Shown here in pieces: positions 25,301-36,400 of a stretch of DNA of 64,000 bases. The stretch covers positions 806,001 through 870,000 of the forward strand of contig NC_090134.1 in assembly GCF_040581485.1 (NCBI RefSeq), given 5' to 3'. This DNA is from Linepithema humile. Lineage: Eukaryota > Arthropoda > Insecta > Hymenoptera > Formicidae. A program made the position numbers and the translations under genes. How positions within the stretch are numbered: the stretch's first letter is position 1; every line of letters begins with the position of its first letter. The notes under the pieces were generated by a model that saw only the letters and a program-made list of their open reading frames with translations, was not told the DNA's origin and did not search any database.

Positions 25301-26508
25301 AATGCCCGCGTGATTTAAAACAATCTAACACATATAAAGGAATGGCTCTAAAGATAACAATCAATTAATATAATAGAAAGGCATAGAGAGCCGTCGCGGG
25401 ATGTTATTTATAAACATGTGTGAAAATGCACGTGATTAGAATTATTTTAAAACGCCTTTCAAAATTGAAATCAAAATTAATCTGTGATTCTATCAATTTG
25501 AGTAAATATTAAATATTAGGAAGAGCAATTTGGAATTATTTTACTTTAAACAAGGGAACAGAATGGATTAATTATTTCTAATTTTTATTTCCTAATTTAT
25601 GATACATTAATCCATTTCATTTTCTTGTTTTGAAATGAAATAATATCAATTTCCTAATTCTATTTAATATTTATTCTTATTCCTAATATTTTCTCCATTG
25701 TGCGTAGGGCCTAATATTTCTGCACATTTAAAAAGGGATACTGATATTATATTATGATTTTTTCTTTTTTAGCTTGAAAAGCTGATTTCAAAAAATTATT
25801 TTTTACATCAGTCGGCAAAAGAGGCGTTCAAGAATTACATTAGAGCATACGACTCGCATCACTTGAAAGAAGTTTTCAATGTAGAGACATTGGACGTGGC
25901 TAAAGTTGCCAAATCGTTTGGATTTACTGTACCGCCGGCAGTAGACTTAAGTAAGTTCTTTTAATAACAGATTCATTATTAGAAATTATTATATTATGTG
26001 ATGGAAAGATAAAATTTGATATATTTATTTATAAATAGCATAAACTCTCAATACACAAACATCTTCATATCTTGGATTAAGCACTCGTTAGAAAATCTTT
26101 AATAACTTGCAAAAAGAAGATTTTACTTCTTTATATTTATCGCTTATTTTCGTTTGTATTTGAATTGATTAAAATTTGTTAGCTGTTTGTCGCAATTATA
26201 ATTATTATTATAATTATTGTATTCTCCGTCAGTGCCAGTCTCCATACACGAGTTTAAATATTAAAATAGCATAAATGAGCACTGATTAGTTTAATGCTAA
26301 ATATCTTTTCCTGTTTATAACTTCTTAACTGCGTATTACAGAAGTGGGAATTAACAAGGCTTCACGACCACGAAAAAGGCTTGGCGGAGGCGGTTACGGA
26401 CAATTCAAAGATATGAACGCTCCGAGTTCGGCAAAACGGATTGAGCGTACCAAGACCTTTCGCCAGGTAGGTAAACGTGGGCAGGACAACCGGCAATTCA
26501 CCAGATAA
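22339..26508 (+). CDS. DDX18: DDX18 / pitchoune, nucleolar DEAD-box ATP-dependent RNA helicase
   Basis: RNA helicase of the Has1/DDX18 family, needed for large-subunit rRNA processing in the nucleolus. Exons are 22339-22429, 22598-22648, 22849-22878, 22976-23236, 23558-23872, 23956-24257, 24342-24494, 24601-24771, 25773-25950 and 26342-26508, all in frame, giving 572 aa. Motifs in order are the Q motif (GFTNMTEIQ, about 100), I (AAKTGSGKT, 116-124), Ia (PTREL, 153-157), Ib (TPGRLLD), II (DEAD, 227-230), III (SAT, 258-260), V (TDVAARGLDIP) and VI (HRVGRTARG, 405-413). The C-terminal DUF4217-type region (EKLISKNYFLHQSAKEAF) and a basic, Gly-rich tail follow. The part before the helicase core is only about 57 residues, far shorter than in human DDX18 (670 aa), and is split over three tiny exons ending in a Lys run. 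Intron 8 (24772-25772) holds the inserted element at 24877-25403. Confidence 0.96.
24872..24960. repeat. Left 89-bp direct repeat of the DDX18 intronic element
   Basis: Identical over 89 bp to 25318-25406, at an offset of 446 bp. Its first five bases overlap the left target-site duplication. Confidence 0.95.
25161..25231 (-). tRNA. tRNA-Gly-like sequence, probably a pseudogene or SINE promoter
   Basis: A 71-nt cloverleaf can be drawn. The acceptor stem is GTCTGAG/CTTAGCC with one T-C mismatch and one G-T pair. The D arm is GTTT..GAAC, the anticodon stem TTCGC/GCGGA, and the T arm CCGGG TTCAATT CCCGG. The A box (TAGTTTAGTGG) and B box (GGTTCAATTCC) are good. Length and sequence are closest to tRNA-Gly(GCC), but the anticodon loop is CCGGCAA, giving GGC (an Ala anticodon) preceded by C instead of the nearly invariant U33. 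With the acceptor mismatch and its place inside a duplicated insertion, this argues for a tRNA-derived repeat and against a working tRNA gene. Confidence 0.55.
25318..25406. repeat. Right 89-bp direct repeat of the DDX18 intronic element
   Basis: Identical to 24872-24960. Its last three bases overlap the right target-site duplication. Confidence 0.95.
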
Positions 26509-27941
26509 CTGTCATCTACTCGCACCTTACACGCATAGGTATTCGGACATGATATGCACGGATACGATGTATTGTCAAGCGTCGATATATCTTCTATATT
26601 TTATTGTATAAATTATATAAATGTATAATTAGAAATTTGTTCACAATTTTTATTTTAAGTAGATGACATCATTCTTACTACTTAGCTATTTTCACTTTTT
26701 CATCATTCCGAATTATCCAGTCCAACTTCCTTAATCTAATTTCTTTTTCTGATTGATTTAAACAGAATCCGCATAACATGTGCATTGCGCTAAGTGCAAA
26801 TTGCACATTTAATCACATTGATTAAGGTTTAATAGGAAGAATAGTAATATTTTCAGGAAGTACGAAGTTGACGAAATTACAAAATATACCGTCACGAACA
26901 TCCATCATGTTGGATTGAACTATATAGATTGAAAGATTGTACGTAGATAATTTTTCTTTTTCATTCGGAGATTATAGAGATGATTGAAATGATAGGATAT
27001 GGAAGAAGGATGTTGTCGGGAGGCGGAATAGAGAGAAAAAGCTGAAGACAAAATAATTTGTAATGCGCGACACCCACGCGGTTTCCACGGTGAAGCCATG
27101 TAGGGATGCATGACGTCAACTTTACTTTACATTTAGCAACGTGTGCGTGTGCGCGCGAGTATGTAGGCGCTGAATACGGCATAGAAGGTAAAATCTGTGG
27201 GAGAACATTAGAGAGGCGGAGTATGAGGTTCTAATGCATCGGTACGTAGAATACGGCCGATCGATTGATAATCACGTCTTAAATTCAATCTATGCATAGC
27301 TTGTTTGCTACATATTTGCCGATAACTTTTCAAAGTTACGAATAAAAATTAATCATGATCGAGCAGAATCTAAAAATAGAAACACCTTGTAATTGGAAAA
27401 ACACGATTGCCTAACCCATTTTATTCATTTCTGAAACATTTTATTCATTCTGAATCTTATAATTGAATTGGATTTTTCTAGTAAGAATGTCTCTCATCTA
27501 ATGTGTAATATATTATAATATATTACGTTAATTTTGTGATTTTTGAAATATGCACAATGCGATTTGTTTCTAGAAAAACAAACGTATTGCAATAATTTCG
27601 CGATAGAATAGGCTAAGAGACAAATTAAGAAACTAAAAGTTTATTTCAATATATTTACAACTTTAATGTTTTACATTCTTCAATTTTAGGCACTTGTTAA
27701 AAAGCCTTTTGACAGCTTAAAAGAGTAATCAATCAAGTTTCTTTATTACTAAAACTAGCTTGCTAACTTGCCAAGTCTTTTCTATAATCTTCGTTAAAAT
27801 AAATTGAATAAAGTTTCAATCCATATCTTTGTAGTCGAGATGTACCGCTTTCTTTCCGCGCAATTAAGCACTTTACAACCTCAACTGTTTGCGCTCCCTT
27901 TGTAACGATTTTTAAGGACGAACTGCCGGAGAGCACGCACG

Positions 27942-27977
27942 GTTGACACCGTTGACTCCGTTGACACTGTTGACATC
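27942..27977. repeat. Four-copy 9-bp tandem repeat (GTTGACnCn)
   Basis: GTTGACACC, GTTGACTCC, GTTGACACT and GTTGACATC follow one another without gaps. No function is evident. Confidence 0.8.
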
Positions 27978-28412
27978 ATTAACTGAGTGAGTAATGGCAT
28001 TCTTCCATTGGCAATCTAGCTGGGAACAATTGCAATAGGTTTTCATATAAAATCAATTGTTCATCGACGAACAATACGAATTTTATGTACCTCAAATACT
28101 TTTTAAAGTAAATAAATATTTAAACGAGAAAACGATATTTGCAATATGAAAAGTAGTGATATTGAATGTAATATCGGATCATTAATTTAAACGAAATTGA
28201 TTTATCACTTTGTTTTTGATCTTTTGACATTTCTTCAGAAATTTTAAATCAGAAAGAAAATTTTGATTTCTCAATTCGCCGAAATGATTTTTGGTTAGCT
28301 AGATTGCCCAAAAATATTACTGCTTACCGATAAGGGAATTCAGTGGGCGGCATCACATGGTTTTGCAATGCGATTAAAAGATGTCGTGATTAGTTTGGAA
28401 TTAATTTTCTGT

Positions 28413-28482
28413 CAAGTGTTGCCAATTCATAGCATATATATCATTAAATTATATATCATTAAATGAGTTGGCAATACACTTG
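28413..28482. repeat. 70-bp hairpin with a 20-bp stem
   Basis: CAAGTGTTGCCAATTCAT pairs with ATGAGTTGGCAATACACTTG: 17 Watson-Crick pairs, one G-U pair and a 2-nt bulge. The loop of about 32 nt is itself a tandem copy of ATATATCATTAA. Size and shape resemble a microRNA precursor or a very small MITE. I do not recognise the arms as a known microRNA. Confidence 0.6.
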
Positions 28483-29189
28483 CAGATATTACCTTGTACG
28501 TTTACATGTTGTGCATAACGATCGACGCATATCGAAAGTGGGCAGGTAAAGTTATTAATTATGCATTCAAAGGCACACCACTGCGTGATTGTAACTGTTG
28601 CGCGCCGTTGACGTAATATACCTATCTTATTGGGAGAGGCTGGTTGTGTACTCAGGATATGTTCTAAACGGTCCATTTTTCCTCTACTTCCACGAACACG
28701 CAACGCTTTCAACAGCGACATGTTTTTTTTGTCAAAGCGCCATAATTTTACAAATTAGCACGAAGGCGCGTATCATTTAATAATCCGCATTATTCGTATT
28801 CTCAAAATTATACAAATTCATTCGTTTTGATACGCGCGCAAGCAAGTAGTTCCCACACAGTTTGTCCGCCTACGCATGTCACGGCGTAAGAATATTCAGA
28901 ATCAAGATTAAAAATTGTAATTGGAAACCCGTGGAAGATTTAGGAGTAATATTTTCTTGCATATGTCGTAACACGTCAACCAAAGCCAAGGAATGTGCGA
29001 TTTTAAATGCAAATGCAACTGCATGTCTTATGTAATTATCAGTAAAGCGATTTATTTATCCATGTTGAAAAAAAATGTATTAATATGTTCTACAGACAGA
29101 ATTTCAAGAGAACCGGTAGTGTGTTGGCTCGTGTGGACACAGGCCTGAATTATCCGACTTTGCGATGCGATGGTATGGCGCGTATATTT

Positions 29190-29266
29190 TCTCTCTCTCT
29201 CTCTCTCTCTCTCCCACCCTCCCTCCCTCTTTTTCTCTCACGCTCTCTCTCTCTCTCTCTCTCTCA
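29190..29266. repeat. CT (GAGA) tract upstream of how
   Basis: Two long (CT)n runs are separated by a pyrimidine-rich spacer. A shorter (CT)n run lies at 29572-29592. On the minus strand these are GAGA repeats, which often mark insect promoters bound by GAGA-type factors. Confidence 0.75.
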
Positions 29267-30497
29267 GCTAGCACGTATGCAGAGGCCGTATATGGTAGTG
29301 GGTGGTAGCATGCGACGACAGTAAAACGCGGGGCAGAGGGAAATTCAGCTTGCGGAGCACGCATGCGTTCAAGTTTGTGGTCGCAGTTTGCGTTCGGCTC
29401 GGTCTGGCGCTCATGTACGGACGGTGCAATCAGTAGAACCGAGAATTTCGAAGCGTGTGTACTTACTCTCGAATTCCCGCAATCCGCATTCCGATTTTAA
29501 CCTCACGGAGCGCAAGTGAGCGAGAGAGAGAGACATACATATTTATACGCGATAAATCTTTCTTCTCCCCCCTCTCTCTCTCTCTCTCTCTCCTGCTGTT
29601 TCGCCCGTCCTCTCTTCAAATCTTCGTCGATTATTCGACTTTTCTTCTACGTTCCATATCTCTCTCGCTCTTTCCCTTCTTCAAACTTTCCTTTCTTATC
29701 ATCCTACGCTCTTTCTTGCCTCCCTCACTCCCACCCATCGCTCTGCGTTGTTTTTCGCGATTTATTGTGCTCGCGCGCGCCCTCCGCCAGTGAAATCGTT
29801 CCTAAAAACGTAGTTAACTGTGACGGAGTATTCACGAGAGGTACAGGTTCTTTCGGGTGGAAAAACAAATAGTCAAGACGCCAAGTGGATAGTAATCAGC
29901 CAACGGGAAAAAAAAAACGAAGAGAAAGATCGTCGCGACGAGAGTCAAGATCATCTCCCTAGCATAGAAGCAAAGTAAGAAATATTGAAGAAATTACGTT
30001 TAACGCGAAGTGAAAAAGCGATCAAGCTGCCGGTCGGCATCGTTAGAAAAGAACGAATTTGTGCAGCCAGAGCAAGACAACTTTACAACTCTCTCGAAGA
30101 AGTGTCGCTCGCCCTCGCACGTTTGCTCTCCGTCTCTCTTCTCCTTCCCCCTCCTTGCGCTCGTGCCAGTCGCGCCCCACTTACGACTTCCCCCGCTCGC
30201 ATGTTAGAGTCTTTTCTCTCTTCTTCTCTTCCTTTTCCTCTCCCACTCAGCTCCCATATCATCTCCCCTTCGCCGCGTTCCAGCTTTTTTCTCTTAACCC
30301 TTCTTCGTTAGTACGACTCCGCCGTCTGCGCCTGTGTCCATTCGCGATCGGAGAGAGAACAACTCCGTCGTTCCGTCCGTTCGTCACCACACCGCGCGCT
30401 TCGCTCGTGGCCAACTCTTTCTCATTGTGTATTAAGTGTGTCCGCGCGCGCCCAACACGCGCCAACATTCGCCATTGAAGCACAAGTACAATTTGCG

Positions 30498-33400
30498 ATG
30501 TGTGATAATACTAACACGACGACGCAGAGTATAGCGGACTACCTGTCACAGTTGTTGAAGGACCGGAAGCAGCTAGCTGCCTTCCCGAATGTCTTCATAC
30601 ATGTGGAGCGTCTGCTGGATGAGGGTGAGTGATTGACAACTTTTTTTCTCTTCTTTATCAAAAGACCTCCGGTCTTTTCCAATATTGTATTACGTTTATT
30701 CGCGATTTGCCCGTACGACATACAAGCGTGTGAAAGATGAAAAGTAAAAAAAGCTGTAGAGTATACACGATTGATCGATATGTTATAAAATACAAGAAAT
30801 TTTGACGCACACCATTTTGCGCACAATGTGTTCCGGAATAAATTTTTCGTAATGACGTAACGCGAGTATCGCGTGTTTTTCATCAATCCGTCGCTCGACT
30901 CGTTTCCTTTGCGCTTGTTTACCCATCTGGATTAGCGATTTTGCTAAGTACACGTCATTTTACGTTGGAATTCGTCAGTGCTCGAAATATACGGCCGATC
31001 GCAAAATCCGGTTCGCAAATCGCGAACACTATCAGCGAATTCTTGCGGCGCTGCGCTATGAATAAAGCGTATACAAGGTGTCCTGTTAAAACTGATTTTA
31101 AGAGGGAGCTTGAGTTTTCAAAATATTTAACGTAAAATTATATTTTGTATAATTTCAAATTTTTCGCAAATTCTTTCTTTAATTATTAGACATTTATATT
31201 TCGTATCACATTTCACGAATGCGTCACAGCTCGCTGATGTTTCTCAATGATAAAAATACAAATATCTTTTGAGGCAATATCGCGCATATCGCTTAAAATC
31301 GACTTGATTCGGGTTTCACCATGCTATTATACAAAAGCAACATGCCTTTCCCCTTTTTCGCGCTCGCGTTTTGCACCACTCGAGCGCGTGATAGGTAAAT
31401 AGAACCCTATTTGAAGGAATCCCCTCTCTCGTGAAGACGTATAGAACACTATGTACAGGTGTCGCATATCTTCTTGCGATCTTCTGCATGTACGGTTGCC
31501 TTATCCATTGCTATTGCTATCGCAACTCGACGCGTGTATGTCACGTGGCCGGCGCGGCGGTATGCTTGCTCGAGAAAAAAAATATGTATAACACGAAATA
31601 AAAACATTGCAATCGAGTATATGCGAGCAATTCGCATGCAGACGTATCTATAACTAAAAATATTGAAAGTATTAAATAAATAAAATTGAAGAATCATTAG
31701 TTGATATGATTAAATTCGCGAAAAATTATTTTTACTTTCAGTATACTACTATGTAGCATTTTTTGAGATTATCATTAGTACTTCAATAGTTTTTCTGTGT
31801 GTATTACAGTGTGGGAAAAATACACGGTTATTGCGGTAGATTTGCATTTATGATGGTTGCTTCTGACGGTAGTATGAACATAACGCAAGTGCTGGAAAAT
31901 TTCTCCGGACATTATATTCGTACTAATGTTGGGCGCAAGTGGCATGGGATAATAAATACTCAAGTAACCATGAGAAATGTTCGACATTATCTATTACATA
32001 CTTTTATTTTCTCAACAAATTGTATACCTATCTATTTTGAGATGTAGTAATTTCTTGTTTTGTTTGATTGTACGATATATTTTGCCATTTTGTTGAAATC
32101 TTGAAAATTTAACGTGATCAATCGCGCTTTACGCCACGCCTATACTATGAATTATTTTTAGTTTAGAATTTATTTCAGAGCTGAAAAAACATGAGCGAAA
32201 AAAGTGCTGAGTATCCGTAAATATTTGTGATTTATACTGAAATATATCGCGTAGCGACATTATCTGTTGATGATTTTGTTTTTGTTGTCAGTCGTTCTAC
32301 ACAGCGTGCACGCGCGTGTGAATGGTGTGGACCAGTCACATCGGTCGAAATCAGCGAGATTAGAGCAGCAACCGCGCTGTTGTCTGCAAATCTAAGTACG
32401 CAGAAAAGACGCTGACCTCGCTGTAGCGTTGTTGAACCACTCCGCGAACACTCTCGATATGTGTGTCTCTCTCTCTTTCCCTTCGCTTCCCGCCTTCAAC
32501 TCGATATACCGCTCACCAGATCTCCGACCCGTTTTCGAAGAATAGGCCCGCACTCTCGATTCGTAGAGAGACGTTTAGATAGTCATGTCCGACTTGTTCT
32601 TCCTTTTTCTTTTTTTTTACCACGTACGCACATAGCGTTTGTAATGAGGTATATGCACTTTTACGACAAACTAGCGATTATGTCATTCAGTAAAACTGAC
32701 CTTTATCGTACGGAATCTCGTGGCCGCTTTGATGTCTATAATCCGTTGCAGTTGTCCCTTTATGTAATATAAGAGGATGGTATAACAGTCATTATTGTAC
32801 GTGGAAGAGTTCTTATAATTAGTTGGAAAAACACAAGATAGAAACGTTTCTCATAAATCTGCGCAATAATTTTTTTATGATTCAATTAATTCAGAGTCTC
32901 CGATTAAAGAAATTCGCAAACGATTTTACCGGGTTAATTTATCGCTTGTAACATAATTTCAGAGAGTATTTTTATTTTGTGTTTCGCACTCTTCCTTTAA
33001 GCGAGTCCCCAATTCCCCGATCAATGATAATTTATCAGATGTAGCGCGAGTTTATATCGGAAAGGAACATTATCAGGCAAGGACGCATTCGACTTTGGAA
33101 AGTTGAGAGAAAGCTGGATCCGCTCATTTTGTTTTACGCGTTGGAAAGCAATATTATGTTCATTGCATACTTACAGAAGGTGCTCGAGAGTTTTCGTTCA
33201 TACTGAATGCTGTAAATCTGCATCGCGCAATATTAATCTCTTACAAAAAGAAAAGAAAACTATGCTTGCCACATTAGTAATTGTCTCAAATGAGACCGAA
33301 TGTTTTGCGAAAGAAAACAAATATTTTATTGTAAAGATTTATCGGCACATTTCGTCTCACAATTCACAATACTTTTCCCTTATAGTTTTTATGGCTTTTA

Positions 33401-36400
33401 GAAAATTTTTACATAACTTTTTGAAAAAATGCTCGATTATAACCGAATTCAATTCTATACGTTTTGGATTATCGTTACTCTTGCAGTAGCGCTGAATCTT
33501 TCAGCGCTATTAAAGATATTTATTCGAAAGCAAGTCATAGCTCTCAGGTCAATAGCGTGGTTGTGGAAAAAGATTACGAATGATTTTCTTGATTTTTCAG
33601 ATTATATGAGCAGTTATATTATTTTGAAGGAAACACAAACGGTTGTCTGGCTCTTCTTTTTGAGCGAATCTATTGCTCTGTTTTGTTCGACAAGAGGATT
33701 ACGTAATAATCAGTGTGAAATTATCGTGTATAATGTCTTTGCACTCTTAAACGAAATATCATCTTCGTATATTTTTAGCTTATTTTCGCTCTTTCTCAAA
33801 TTTCCTTAAAGATCTTGTTCAAATTGCTATTAGCTATATCTTATCTTTGTTTATAAGAAAGTTGATAATAGGCAATGTTAAGCGCTACTTGCTGATAATT
33901 TATCTTGTAATTAGTTGATAATTAATTTTGCTTTGCTCATTCAATTTCATAAGATCAGGTATAAGAATAAGAACAATCTTTTCTTAAAGTATTAATTGAA
34001 TGGAAAGTTTAAGAAAAACTCGTTAATGAATGATCTAAGAAAGTATACAAATTCTCTATTTTATATCTTATAGATTCCTATCATTTCTGGAAATTGTAAA
34101 AATTTCATATCGATCTCTCGGCATTACGCAAATTCTAGAAATAATCTGAAGAAAACATTGCTGTTGTAAAACATTGTTTAATTAATGAGGCATGTGAAGT
34201 AATTGCCTGATGAATTATTGATTATCATCATTTATATGATTGTTACTACGCGCATTCTGACCTCTCGACACGATGTTCTCTCTTCGGGAAAGTTGAGAGG
34301 CACTGTTACGGAAAGCTTACCGAGCTTGCCTATGAGTTTTTATATTTGTACGAGCGGAGCATGTGAAAAGACGCACGGAAGCTCTCGCCTCTGCCGTGCA
34401 TAAGTGATCCTTCATAGTGATGCATTTGAGAGGGCGGCCAGTGCGTTCAAGCGCGCTCTATTTCCACCAGCCGAGTGTGTAACGAAATTTTCTCGGTGAC
34501 CTAGTGGCGCGAATAGAACTCGTCGCCAAGTGCGTGCGTCCTTTCGAAATTGTCTGGTCCAAAAACTTGGATACCGCTCGTCGTTGAGTAGAGGAGCGTG
34601 CTCGATTTCGCCAGTGGGTCGACATGACTAATCGCGCAACCTTCGGCGAAGAGACACTTGGGCGCGATGCATCTCATTTAAAGGGACTTGGGAGCTTTAA
34701 GAGATTACTAATAGAGTGATTTTTTCCCGCATATAAAATCCGACAATTTTACATTGAAATGGTTCCAAAAAGATATTATTTGCGAAAAGTGAACACGAAA
34801 GTTGTTTCGTGTTCACTTGTCACGTCAAAGTCTTCTCGAGATAATAAAGTGATAATTATTGAATCGGTTTCAACGTTTCTTACATATCTTATTTATTAAT
34901 TCGTATTTAAACGTTTACAATTTAATTTGCATCGAGAATAGAACGCAAAGGAAATCATTTCAAGCTCGGTGGCTCGGCACTAGCGTTGAAAGAGTGGAGA
35001 GAACGTGCTTCTTGCTTCGTGCACTTGTAAATACACGCAATCGCGCGACATTGCTAACGTTTCTAGCCACTAATTGCCTTCCGTCGTGGTGCACGCATAC
35101 GAACCGGAGCAAAACTCCTTACGGGAAAAGGCAACGAAACGCGAGCGGGATCGCGCGTTGTTAATGACGGACATTATCGAAGCGACAATAAAGATCAGCT
35201 CAGTCAGCCGTGTTGTCAAAGGTACCGCGGAAATTATGATTCGAAGAATGAACTTGTAACAATATTCTAGCCCGGGATCGATTCGTCACTGTAGACCAAG
35301 CCTTTATCTTTTTTATTCTGTAATGTAATTGGAAAAATTTTGAAAATTTGCAGCGTTGTTGCGAGATTTTTGTTTAAAAAGACTGTCGAGTTTAATTTGT
35401 GAGAAGTTTCTTAGGATTTGCATACACGTTTGTGTGTATGTGAAAAAACGTCCATGTTGCCCTAGAAAATCAGCTGAAGAATTTTGTTTGTGCGTATTCG
35501 AACGTCTACGACCGATCGTGTTCGGAGCCATCGCTAACCGGACTCGGTCTTCGACCCCCTTCTCTCTTCCATTACCCACTCTCCCTCTGCTCCTCTCGTC
35601 CTTGCTCGCCCCTCCCGTATCCTCATCGCACGCCGTGGCGGCCGCATTCCTTCTCTCGAACGGTGAAGCCGCGTCGGGAGCTTCGACTCGCCTCGCCTCG
35701 CCTCGCCTCGCCTCGCCTTGCCATGCTTCGCCATGCCTCGCCATGCCTTGCCATGCCTCGCCATGCTTCGTCTTGCCTTGCCTTGCCTCGAATTGACTCG
35801 ACTCGACTCACTTCTCCTCACCCGCTTCGTCTTGCCTCACCTCATCTCGCCTCGCCTTGGTCTCGAGAGTTCGCTAGCGATGCGAGGATCATAACACATG
35901 CGTTAATTCAAAGTTGAATCAAGTCTCGATGAATTGAGAGTAATGCATTGCCACGTTATTGATTAAATTATATTCGCGATCCTCTATATATCAGATACAC
36001 AGAATGTGTAAAAACTATTGCAAAAATCTGGACATCAAGTTTTATTGATCGAAAATTCATAAAAATACGAAACATTGACACTTGAAAATCAGTGTTTATT
36101 CTTTTACTAAGAACATTTCTTCGGTTGATTCAAAAAATAATATTTATCTAATCACATTTTCAAGTGATCAACAATGGAAAATGAAAGATTTTGGAAGATA
36201 AAAACTCATCGCTTTCTTTCTATTTTTAATATTTTTCTCTTAATAAGCATTAAATTCAAATTGTCTTAAAGTAATATTCGTTTTGAATCAACTGAGGAAT
36301 ATTTGAAATTCTACTATAATTTATTTCTGAGGCTCGATACGTTAGGAATCTTTTATCTTCCACTTGTTAGTCACTTGATGAAAATGTGATTAGGTAAATA

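Larger units (their letters stand above)
24864..25416. mobile_element. 527-bp insertion with identical terminal direct repeats, 13-bp target-site duplication and internal tRNA-like sequence
   Basis: The 13-bp word TTATTTATAAACA occurs at 24864-24876 and again at 25404-25416, bracketing a 527-bp insert. The insert begins and ends with the same sequence: an 89-bp match with no mismatch at 24872-24960 and 25318-25406. Between the repeats, on the minus strand, is a tRNA-Gly-like sequence (25161-25231) with good A and B boxes, followed on that strand by a T run about 20 bp downstream. The terminal repeats do not start TG or end CA, and no primer-binding site or polypurine tract is evident. No open frame is seen. 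It lies wholly inside DDX18 intron 8. A tRNA-derived SINE-like composite, or a partial tandem copy of a 446-bp unit, fits better than a classical LTR miniature. Confidence 0.8.
26509..30497. other. DDX18 3' UTR, intergenic DNA and how promoter/5' UTR
   Basis: About 4 kb without a supported protein gene. The left two-thirds is AT-rich and includes a 9-bp tandem repeat (27942-27977) and a hairpin (28413-28482). From about 29100 the DNA becomes GC- and CT-rich, with GAGA-type tracts at 29190-29266 and 29572-29592 and long pyrimidine-rich stretches up to 30480. This is the likely how promoter and 5' UTR. Open frames on the CT-rich DNA are low-complexity and not convincing. Confidence 0.55.

Noticed and set aside
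24872..25406. Classical LTR/TRIM retrotransposon
   Set aside because: The repeats do not begin TG or end CA, there is no primer-binding site or polypurine tract, and the 13-bp duplication is too long for an LTR integrase.
30059..30478. 139-aa Ser/Arg/Pro-rich plus-strand frame before the how start
   Set aside because: Reads through pyrimidine-rich 5' UTR DNA and stops before the conserved how ATG at 30498. Low complexity and no family resemblance.
31060..31100. ACAAGGTGTCCTG as another copy of the CAGGGTGTCCC MITE end
   Set aside because: Only a few bases match and no partner end or TA-flanked structure is nearby.
35313..35796. Overlapping 140-aa frames on both strands
   Set aside because: Produced by the pentamer minisatellite, which is open in several frames.
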